NCBI GenBank assembly: GCA_003251955.1
Contig: QKDV01000271.1
Span: 1-6,455, forward strand
DNA length: 6,455 nt
Reading direction: 5' to 3'
Source: Methanospirillum hungatei
Lineage (GTDB): Archaea; Halobacteriota; Methanomicrobia; Methanomicrobiales; Methanospirillaceae
Part shown: in pieces, positions 1-5,199 of the stretch
Numbering within the stretch: the stretch's first letter is position 1
How the letters are laid out: every line of letters starts with the position of its first letter
Made by a program: the position numbers and the translations under genes
The notes under the pieces: generated by a model
What the model saw: only the letters and a program-made list of their open reading frames with translations
Told to the model about the DNA's origin: nothing
Database searches by the model: none

Positions 1-1
1 G

Positions 2-1600
2 AAATTAGAACTGATACCACGCTTTTCCCGTTTTGTTGATTCACAAAAACTACGTATCCAGGAGTCGCCTGAAGGGCTTCGTGGAGGTGAACAACCTCAG
101 ACAATCGATGTTGATGCGATTGATGACATTACCGGGATCGTTACCGCTGGAGACCGTATTGTAATTAACGGGATTCTCAGATCGATCCAGCGTAACTCAT
201 ACGGAACAAAATCCACAATTTTTGATATTTATCTTGAGTGCAACTCGATCGAAGTAGCTGAAAAGGAGTTTGAAGAGGTCAACATAAGCGAGGAGGATGA
301 GAAGCAGATCGTTGCACTCTCCCAGGACCCGATGATCTATCGTAAGATCGCCCACTCGATAGCCCCGACCATCTTTGGTGTGGATGATGTGAAAGAGGCT
401 ATAGCTCTTCAACTCTTCGGAGGCATAGCCAAGGAGATGCCTGACGGATCTAGGCTCAGGGGTGACATTCACGTTCTCCTCATTGGAGACCCGGGTATTG
501 CAAAGTCTCAGATGCTCAGGTATGTGGTCAAACTTTCTCCACGAGCTATCTATACTTCAGGTCAGTCATCAACCGCTGCAGGACTGACTGCAACAGCTGT
601 AAAAGATGAGTTCGGTGACGGCAGGTGGACACTTGAAGCTGGTGCACTCGTACTGGCAGATATGGGTGTGGCCTGTGTGGATGAGATGGATAAGATGGAC
701 AAGAACGATCGATCTGCATTGCACGAAGCAATGGAGCAGCAGTCCATCTCTATTGCAAAAGCGGGTATAACCGCCACTCTCAAATCAAGATGCGCCCTGC
801 TTGGTGCTGCAAACCCGAAGTACGGAAGGTTTGATGATTTTGCCCCGATCGGTGAGCAGATCAACATGCCGCCATCTCTGCTCTCACGTTTTGACCTGAT
901 CTTTGTCCTGGCAGACAAGCCTGAACATGAACGCGATCTTGCTATTGCAGAGCATATGATCAAAGCCCACAGTGTGGGAGAACTAATTGCACAGCACAGC
1001 AGGACACCAATAGAAGGTGTAACCGAGGAGTACATCACAGAGCAGTTAAAACCTGTCACACCCGAGATAGATCCTATTCTCTTTAGAAAATACGTGGCAT
1101 ATGCAAAGCGGAACTGCTTCCCAAGGCTTGGAACAGAGGCACGGGAGGCACTTATAGAGTATTATATGAAACTCCGAGATCTCGCTGATGCAAACAAACC
1201 GGTACCTGTTACTGCCAGGCAGTTAGAGGCCATCATCAGACTTGCAGAATCGAGTGCAAAGATCAGGCTTTCGCCAGTTATTGAGAAGACTGATTCAGAC
1301 CGGACGATAAGGATCATCGATACCTGTCTGCGTCAGGTTGCATATGATCCATCAAGCGGGACCTTTGATATTGATATGGTTGCCACCGGAGTATCCAAGG
1401 GCAAGCGTGATCTGATAAGGACCATCAAACAGGTGATCAGGGATACTGCCGATGAAAACGGACGTGCCCATATTGAGGATGTAATCGAGCGTGTCCGGAC
1501 CCAGGGCTTTGACAAGGATGATGTTGACAAACAGATCAAGGCACTACTCAGATCAGGAGAAGCGATGGAGCCAAAACACGGAGTTATCAAACTGATATAA
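2..1600 (+). CDS. mcm: Replicative DNA helicase MCM (minichromosome maintenance protein), 5' end cut off by window
   Basis: This is the ATP-driven hexameric replicative helicase that unwinds DNA ahead of the archaeal fork. The open frame runs in from the left edge (first full codon at 2), giving 532 residues. Archaeal MCMs are usually about 650-700, so roughly 165 residues, the N-terminal A domain and zinc finger, lie outside. The visible part starts in the OB-fold domain ([19 protein letters not shown], then an N-terminal beta hairpin near residue 70). The AAA+ domain follows, with these motifs numbered from the first visible codon: Walker A GDPGIAKS 162-169 (base 485 on), Walker B with Asp227-Glu228, presensor-1 hairpin SISIAKAGI 248-256 with its Lys, sensor 1 AANP 269-272 and arginine finger LLSRFD with Arg296. 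The last 100 residues fit the winged-helix C-terminal domain. No intein interrupts the ATPase motifs, a common insertion place in archaeal MCMs. The ATG at 332 is internal, not the start. It ends with TAA and is followed by an intergenic region, so it is probably transcribed separately from mptD. Confidence 0.97.
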   Translation, partial: KLELIPRFSRFVDSQKLRIQESPEGLRGGEQPQTIDVDAIDDITGIVTAGDRIVINGILRSIQRNSYGTKSTIFDIYLECNSIEVAEKEFEEVNISEEDEKQIVALSQDPMIYRKIAHSIAPTIFGVDDVKEAIALQLFGGIAKEMPDGSRLRGDIHVLLIGDPGIAKSQMLRYVVKLSPRAIYTSGQSSTAAGLTATAVKDEFGDGRWTLEAGALVLADMGVACVDEMDKMDKNDRSALHEAMEQQSISIAKAGITATLKSRCALLGAANPKYGRFDDFAPIGEQINMPPSLLSRFDLIFVLADKPEHERDLAIAEHMIKAHSVGELIAQHSRTPIEGVTEEYITEQLKPVTPEIDPILFRKYVAYAKRNCFPRLGTEAREALIEYYMKLRDLADANKPVPVTARQLEAIIRLAESSAKIRLSPVIEKTDSDRTIRIIDTCLRQVAYDPSSGTFDIDMVATGVSKGKRDLIRTIKQVIRDTADENGRAHIEDVIERVRTQGFDKDDVDKQIKALLRSGEAMEPKHGVIKLI

Positions 1601-1620
1601 AACAGATATGCGTGAGCCAT

Positions 1621-1641
1621 GCTGGTCAGACCGGCACCAGC
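1621..1641 (+). terminator. Hairpin after mcm, possible terminator
   Basis: Twenty bases after the mcm stop there is a perfect 6-base inverted repeat, GCTGGT (1621-1626) and ACCAGC (1636-1641), around a 9-base loop. The following bases are mildly T-rich (catttcatcctttgttat), but there is no clean T tract. Archaeal termination mostly depends on U-runs rather than hairpins, so this may be only a 3' end structure of the mcm mRNA or chance. Confidence 0.3.
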
Positions 1642-1655
1642 CATTTCATCCTTTG

Positions 1656-1662
1656 TTATATA
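1656..1662 (+). promoter_or_regulatory. Candidate distal TATA box for the mptD transcript
   Basis: TTATATA lies in the intergenic region. A start site about 25-27 bases downstream would fall near 1685, producing a leader that carries the GGAGAG ribosome binding site at 1698-1703 and the mini-ORF at 1710. It competes with the TTTAAATA box at 1715 as the promoter of mptD. Only the sequence and spacing support it. Confidence 0.3.
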
Positions 1663-1709
1663 CCGGAGAAAACAATCGTTATAATCGAAATTATTTTGGA
1701 GAGTAACTC

Positions 1710-1763
1710 ATGAATTTAAATATCCATATTGTTGTTAATTTTTTTTTGGGTGAGGAGTTATGA
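1710..1763 (+). CDS. Possible 17-residue leader peptide upstream of mptD
   Basis: An ATG at 1710 opens a 17-codon frame, MNLNIHIVVNFFLGEEL, that ends in TGA at 1761-1763. It is preceded at a good distance (6 bases) by GGAGAG at 1698-1703, a strong purine-rich ribosome binding site. Its stop overlaps the mptD start in an ATGA junction, the arrangement seen in translationally coupled genes. The peptide is hydrophobic in the middle (IVVNFFLG) and passes through a 9-T run at 1739-1747. I know of no family for it. The alternative is chance: the TTTAAATA inside it is itself a good TATA box, and if that promoter is used the mini-ORF is not transcribed whole. Confidence 0.25.
   Translation: MNLNIHIVVNFFLGEEL
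1715..1722 (+). promoter_or_regulatory. Candidate proximal TATA box (TTTAAATA) for mptD
   Basis: TTTAAATA fits the archaeal TATA consensus (TTTAWATA). A start about 26 bases after its centre would fall near 1745, leaving a short leader that still carries the mptD ribosome binding site GGTGAGG. This is the better of the two TATA candidates by sequence, although the T run at the predicted start is not ideal. Confidence 0.5.
1749..1755 (+). promoter_or_regulatory. Ribosome binding site of mptD
   Basis: GGTGAGG, four bases ahead of the ATG at 1760, pairs through GGTGA with the archaeal 16S rRNA 3' end (AUCACCUCC). It supports 1760 as the mptD start. Confidence 0.65.
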
Positions 1764-2113
1764 TATCTGATCGGGAGCGGGCAGCCTTTGAGGCTGGTAT
1801 AAAATTAGGGGCCCTTTATCACCAGTGGGTTGGGACTCCAGTCTCACGTGAGTCAGCAAGTTCTCTTGAACGGGCTATTGAGAATGCACATATTCAACAG
1901 CCATATGTCACCGAAATAACAGTGAGCCTTGATCGTGAAGCAATGATTCCGAACTCGTTCGGGTACAGTGAACTTGCAGGGCTGATGCTGGACGTGGAGA
2001 TGACAGTCAGGGTTAACCAGGCTGCCTGTCATGTATCGCTCTCACGTGAAGGTGAATATCCGATGATGCGGATCGAGTGGATTGATGAAGAGTCCGAAGT
2101 TTCCAGTCCTTGA
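1760..2113 (+). CDS. mptD: Archaeal dihydroneopterin aldolase MptD
   Basis: The 117-residue product belongs to the archaeal dihydroneopterin aldolase family (formerly DUF372), unrelated in sequence to bacterial FolB. It cleaves 7,8-dihydroneopterin to 6-hydroxymethyl-7,8-dihydropterin and glycolaldehyde in the cytosolic pathway to methanopterin. The strongest sign is the N-terminal block EAGIKLGALYHQWVGTPV (residues 11-28), the family signature. From memory, residues studied in the Methanocaldococcus enzyme are Glu25, His35, Gln61 and Tyr111; the spacing of the first three matches Glu11, His21 and Gln47 here, with Tyr100 a likely fourth. Length is normal for the family. The start at 1760 has a good ribosome binding site. 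The 3' end overlaps the next gene by 29 bases, so the two are co-transcribed and probably translationally coupled. A short mini-ORF ends on its start codon. Confidence 0.88.
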   Translation: MISDRERAAFEAGIKLGALYHQWVGTPVSRESASSLERAIENAHIQQPYVTEITVSLDREAMIPNSFGYSELAGLMLDVEMTVRVNQAACHVSLSREGEYPMMRIEWIDEESEVSSP

Positions 2114-2912
2114 TGACCATATCCATATCGATCCTAGAAACGGTCGGGGTATTGACGCAATAAAGGACTTTAAGCGTTCAGGTGGGACCCACATATGCCT
2201 GGTCACCAAACCCTCCTGGTCGTTTGATGTTCATCCTTCTTCTGGTGAAGACTTCGTGGCTGTCTTTGACGAGACGCTGGCTATCGCAAAACAGATTGAA
2301 GAACAAGGCATCGTTGTCTTTCCACTTCTTGGAGTTCATCCCGCTGAGATCACAGTACTGACTCCACGCCTCACCCTGGAGGAAGCAACGGTAGTAATGA
2401 AAGAGGGTCTTGACTGCGCAGCAAAATATGTGAAAGAAAATAAAGCAGTGGGACTCAAAAGCGGACGTCCACATTATGAAACATCACCTGAAATACTGGC
2501 TGCATCAAACGAAATTCTCTTTCATGCCCTTACTCTCGGTGGAGAACTCGGATGTGCTGTTCAGATACACGCAGAAACAGGACCCTGTGATGATGTGGTG
2601 GATATGGCAAAAGCAGCCGGGATGGATCCCTCACGGGTTGTGAAGCATTTTGGATCTCCTGAAACCCCGCTCATGCCTTCTCTCGTGGCCAAACATGAAA
2701 GCATACCAGAACTTTGTCAGGCAAAGAGGAGTTTCACCATGGAAAGCGATTACATGGATGAAAACGAACGACCAGGAGCTGTCATGGGACCGCGATCAGT
2801 TCCAAGACAGACCACCAGCCTTCTACAGGCGGAGAAAATAACTGAAGAGGACATCTTCAGAATCCATCAGGAAACCCCGCAAAAGGTGTATGGGGTCGAG
2901 ATCAGAATCTAA
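2085..2912 (+). CDS. TatD-related metal-dependent hydrolase (archaeal TIM-barrel family)
   Basis: A 275-residue cytosolic protein of the amidohydrolase superfamily, nearest the archaeal TatD-related predicted metal-dependent hydrolases; substrate unknown. Visible metal-site elements are His12-x-His14 (DDHIHID) at the end of strand 1, GVHP with His85, QIHAE with His162, VKHF with His188, and Asp222 in MESDY. These match the TatD pattern of HxH, two further His and a final Asp. The TatD strand-4 motif, normally (A/V)-(I/V)-G-E, reads AVGLKSGRPHY (121-131) here, with Leu-Lys where a metal-bridging Glu is expected. TatD proper is a 3'-5' DNA exonuclease, but this archaeal branch is not shown to be one. 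ATG at 2085 is chosen; TTG at 2082 would add one residue. The start lies inside mptD (29-base overlap) with only a weak ribosome binding site, so coupled translation is likely. No signal peptide or membrane segment is seen. Confidence 0.85.
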   Translation: MKSPKFPVLDDHIHIDPRNGRGIDAIKDFKRSGGTHICLVTKPSWSFDVHPSSGEDFVAVFDETLAIAKQIEEQGIVVFPLLGVHPAEITVLTPRLTLEEATVVMKEGLDCAAKYVKENKAVGLKSGRPHYETSPEILAASNEILFHALTLGGELGCAVQIHAETGPCDDVVDMAKAAGMDPSRVVKHFGSPETPLMPSLVAKHESIPELCQAKRSFTMESDYMDENERPGAVMGPRSVPRQTTSLLQAEKITEEDIFRIHQETPQKVYGVEIRI

Positions 2913-2913
2913 A

Positions 2914-2948
2914 AAGGCATAAACATTTAGAATAAACCTTATGGCCTT
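2914..2948. repeat. Imperfect inverted repeat in the hydrolase-DUF424 gap
   Basis: AAGGCATAA (2914-2922) is the inverse of TTATGGCCTT (2939-2948) except for one extra base, with an AT-rich 16-base centre. The centre contains TTTAGAATA (2926-2934), a TATA-like stretch about 27 bases ahead of the ATG at 2958. The pair could be an operator around a promoter, a hairpin in the transcript, or chance. Confidence 0.3.
2926..2934 (+). promoter_or_regulatory. Weak TATA-like box before the DUF424 gene
   Basis: TTTAGAATA lies in the only gap between mptD and the end of the window longer than about 15 bases. A start 25-28 bases downstream of its centre would fall at about 2955-2958, giving a leaderless message from ATG 2958 or a leader of about 37 bases for ATG 2994. 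The match to the archaeal consensus is imperfect. Confidence 0.3.
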
Positions 2949-2993
2949 GTTGTAGGGATGATTTTACGTCATCACCAGTCTCATATATATCAG

Positions 2994-3281
2994 ATGTTCA
3001 TCAGGATTCACCGGTCGGCCGGATGTCAGGAGGTTGTGGGAATCTGCGACCAGGAGTTACTTGGCACAACACTGACTGAAGGAGACCTGAACGTGGTAAT
3101 AAGTCCTGCATTCTTCGGTAACCACCTGGCAACCGAAGAAGAAATACTTGCAGCACTTCGTGATTGTGAAAATATCAATATGTTTGGTGAACGGTGCATT
3201 GATCTTGCAGTCAGGCACGGATACGTTGATCGGGAGTCATGCCGGATTATCGCCGGTGTTCCCCATGTTGTAATTCTCTAA
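2994..3281 (+). CDS. DUF424 family protein, function unknown
   Basis: A small soluble protein of 95 residues matching the archaeal DUF424 family. It has the typical opening MFIRIHRSAG, the block VVGICDQELLGTTLTEGDL, then FFGN (FYGG in relatives), NMFGERCIDLAV (usually N-x-x-GE) and a C-terminal GVPHVVIL. The biochemical function is not known to me. Family members begin at the M-[FY]-[VI]-[KR]-I-H block, so ATG 2994 is chosen. An in-frame ATG at 2958 would add MILRHHQSHIYQ, which has no family counterpart that I recall. Neither start has a convincing ribosome binding site, and a TATA-like box fits a leaderless start at 2958, so the start is uncertain. The gene sits 14 bases ahead of nmd3 and is probably co-transcribed with it, which hints at a translation or ribosome role (inference). 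Confidence 0.85.
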   Translation: MFIRIHRSAGCQEVVGICDQELLGTTLTEGDLNVVISPAFFGNHLATEEEILAALRDCENINMFGERCIDLAVRHGYVDRESCRIIAGVPHVVIL

Positions 3282-3288
3282 TTTTTTT

Positions 3289-3292
3289 AGGA
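3289..3292 (+). promoter_or_regulatory. Ribosome binding site deciding the nmd3 start
   Basis: AGGA three bases ahead of ATG 3296, right after a run of seven T (3282-3288). It supports 3296 rather than the in-frame ATG at 3239, which lies inside the DUF424 gene and would add 19 residues ahead of the zinc-binding region. Confidence 0.5.
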
Positions 3293-3295
3293 ACT

Positions 3296-4333
3296 ATGGA
3301 TCTACACGACGCAATATGTCCCAAATGTGGAGGTCCGTCAAAAGACGGTGGCCTCTGTGGAAAATGTCTTACCGGGGAGATCCCCTGGTTTGTCTGCGAA
3401 CCAAGAGTGTTTATAGTACGGTGTGGAGGCTGTGGTTCACTTAAAACATCTGCTGGATGGGGAGACTGTACACGTGAACGCGAGGATCTTGAAGAGGATG
3501 CAGCAATTTCAGCTGTAAAATTCCATCAGGATGTAAAAAAGCCCAATGTTTCAGTCAAACTGGACCATCTCAGTATCAACCGGACGTATGCAGATCTTGA
3601 GATGACCGGAACCCTATATGATGAAGACCTGGAAGGATACTGCTCAATTGAGGTCGTCTGGCAGAACGAATCCTGTGACAGATGCAACCGTCAGCATGGG
3701 AACTACTACGAGGGAGTAGTCCAGATAAGGGCAGATGGAAGAAAGGCTTCCATTGAAGAGCAGGAAGATTCCCAGCGGATCGCGGTAAAGGTCGAGACCG
3801 AGATGCAGAATAGTGGTGAACGCCTTTCCTTTATTACACGATTTGATGAAGGACGCGAAGGTCTCGATATCGTTGTAGGTTCCCAGGCAATAGGTGAGCA
3901 GATCTCTCGTGAGATCACACGAAAACTAGGAGGAAGGTTTTCTCTTCATCCAACACTCATTGGTGAGAAGAACGGGCAGAAACTCTACCGGATCACCTAT
4001 GCAGTTCGTCTCCCAAAACTTCAGCGCGGTGATGTGATTGCAGTTCGCAATACCTATGGAGAAATTCTCAACCGTGAAGGAAAGACATTCACCTATCTGG
4101 ACCTCAAGACAGGAATACCACGGACTGTTCCAGAGTCGACCCAGTCTCGGTTTATAGCAAATGTACGGGATGCTGCAATCTTCTCCGTTATCTACCAGGA
4201 TACAGGAATCATCGGAATCATGGATCCTGATTCAGGGAAGACTGAGGAGATCAGCCGGATCTCATGGCGTCATCCAGAAGTTGGTGACACCGTAAAGATC
4301 CTTCACGATAATGATCGAATCATTGTGGTATAA
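3296..4333 (+). CDS. nmd3: NMD3-family protein, 60S/50S ribosomal subunit-associated factor
   Basis: A 345-residue archaeal homologue of NMD3. The eukaryotic protein binds the large ribosomal subunit and is its nuclear export adaptor. Archaea have no nucleus, so the archaeal protein is presumed to act in large-subunit maturation or binding (inference). The N-terminus carries the family's zinc-binding Cys pairs: CPKC (8-11), CGKC (21-24), CGGC (43-46), with a fourth pair CDRC (127-130) followed by HGNYYEG. The middle (about 75-240) contains the regular NMD3 core with GSQAIGEQISREITRKLGG near 195-213. The C-terminal part (about 240-345) is beta-rich, with RGDVIAVRNTYGEI and a final GDTVKILHDNDRIIVV fitting the OB/SH3-like end. 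The eukaryotic C-terminal shuttling extension is absent, as expected in archaea. ATG 3296 is preferred for its ribosome binding site and because Cys8 then falls at the usual distance. The stop shares one base with the next start (TAATG). Confidence 0.93.
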   Translation: MDLHDAICPKCGGPSKDGGLCGKCLTGEIPWFVCEPRVFIVRCGGCGSLKTSAGWGDCTREREDLEEDAAISAVKFHQDVKKPNVSVKLDHLSINRTYADLEMTGTLYDEDLEGYCSIEVVWQNESCDRCNRQHGNYYEGVVQIRADGRKASIEEQEDSQRIAVKVETEMQNSGERLSFITRFDEGREGLDIVVGSQAIGEQISREITRKLGGRFSLHPTLIGEKNGQKLYRITYAVRLPKLQRGDVIAVRNTYGEILNREGKTFTYLDLKTGIPRTVPESTQSRFIANVRDAAIFSVIYQDTGIIGIMDPDSGKTEEISRISWRHPEVGDTVKILHDNDRIIVV

Positions 4334-5199
4334 TGCGAGCCCGCCTGGTTCCACTCAAAGATATTTCAGATATTACCAATGAACCCTGGGTGGATCAGAA
4401 CAGGCGGCCTTTTGTCACTTCCGACGGGGCATACATTCCGGTTAGGGAAGGATACCCATCCACCCATCTTCTCCCTTCACGCAAACGATCTGGAAGAGGA
4501 TACCAGAAACTCGGTGATGCTCTTATCTTTCACGGGGATAAACCGACGGCTGAAGAATTAAATGAGGTACGATGCCATGAAAATCCAAAGACATTATACT
4601 GGATCACCGGGCATGAAGGGGTGATGAGAAGGCCCAGAATTGTCAGACTGGAGGGGCCCGGTGGGATAGTCACTCATCATGAATCTGGAATTATTTACCG
4701 TTTGGATATAGAGCAGGTCATGTTCTCACAAGGGAACAGGGAAGAAAAATCCCGGATCTCAGAGATGATCAACCCTGGCGAGATCGTGGCTGACATGTTC
4801 GCAGGTATCGGATACTTCACCCTTGGGATGGCCCGGAGAGGAGCAGAGGTACATGCAATGGAGATAAATCCGACCTCATTTGGATTCTTAGAACAGAACA
4901 TCTCACTGAACAGGCTGGATAAAATGATACGTGCCAAGAACGGGGATTGTCGTGATTGTGTAAGTGGAGTATATGACCGGATCCATATGGGTCACTTTGA
5001 TGCAGTCTCTTTTCTAAATACAGCCCTCAACCATGTTCACCAGGGAACAATTCTGCACGTGCATATGCTTGGAGATCGTTCAAATGAGATCAGGAATATC
5101 CTCAGTGATTCAGAAATGGATGCTACTATCACCATGCAAAGAGTAAAAAAAGCAGGGCCCAGGATATGGCACATGGTAGCTGATGTGGTGATCGCATGA
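4333..5199 (+). CDS. taw2: Taw2-like tRNA(Phe) 4-demethylwyosine aminocarboxypropyltransferase (Trm5/Tyw2 family)
   Basis: A 288-residue class I SAM-dependent enzyme of the Trm5/TYW2 (Met10+) family. Taw2 transfers the 3-amino-3-carboxypropyl group of SAM to 4-demethylwyosine at position 37 of tRNA-Phe, in archaeal wyosine biosynthesis after Trm5-type m1G37 and Taw1. The N-terminal part (1-125) is the tRNA-binding and linker region. FSQGN (131-135) followed by REEKSRI, and the SAM motif DMFAGIGYFTLGMA (154-167) with acidic Glu177 in AMEINP, form the Rossmann core. Trm5 methyltransferases carry an Asn-Pro/Leu-Pro motif (NPPY or NLP) after strand 4. Here it is DRIHMGHFDAVSFL (215-228) with Gly, the Taw2/TYW2 pattern, so a C7-acp-transferase is favoured over m1G37 methyltransferase. 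Length fits Taw2 (about 250-290). A Trm5-type activity cannot be wholly excluded from sequence. The start overlaps the nmd3 stop by one base and the end overlaps coaBC by four. Confidence 0.85.
   Translation: MRARLVPLKDISDITNEPWVDQNRRPFVTSDGAYIPVREGYPSTHLLPSRKRSGRGYQKLGDALIFHGDKPTAEELNEVRCHENPKTLYWITGHEGVMRRPRIVRLEGPGGIVTHHESGIIYRLDIEQVMFSQGNREEKSRISEMINPGEIVADMFAGIGYFTLGMARRGAEVHAMEINPTSFGFLEQNISLNRLDKMIRAKNGDCRDCVSGVYDRIHMGHFDAVSFLNTALNHVHQGTILHVHMLGDRSNEIRNILSDSEMDATITMQRVKKAGPRIWHMVADVVIA
5187..5193 (+). promoter_or_regulatory. Ribosome binding site of coaBC
   Basis: GGTGATC lies within the last codons of taw2, two bases ahead of ATG 5196. It is a 7-base exact complement to the conserved archaeal 16S rRNA 3' end (GAUCACC), though the spacing is short. 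It supports the ATGA-overlap start. Confidence 0.5.

Noticed and set aside
332..334. ATG at 332 as the mcm start
   Set aside because: The frame stays open to the left edge and the upstream codons encode the conserved MCM OB-fold domain, so this Met is internal.
485..700. Possible intein in the MCM Walker A or B region
   Set aside because: GDPGIAKS runs directly into normal MCM sequence through to VDEMDKM with no insertion.
562..1059. A 165-codon open frame on the minus strand
   Set aside because: It lies wholly antisense to the conserved AAA+ core of mcm, its protein is low in recognisable motifs and rich in Ser/Ala as expected of a shadow frame.
1601..1759. Possible tRNA or small RNA gene in the mcm-mptD gap
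   Set aside because: The only clear pairing is one 6-base stem; there is no T-arm motif or cloverleaf, and the rest is AT-rich.
2650..2841. A 63-codon plus-strand frame inside the hydrolase gene
   Set aside because: It is an alternate frame within a well-supported conserved protein, with no family features.
3239..3295. Longer nmd3 from the ATG at 3239
   Set aside because: It would add 19 residues read through the end of DUF424, with no ribosome binding site, ahead of the normal zinc-binding N-terminus.
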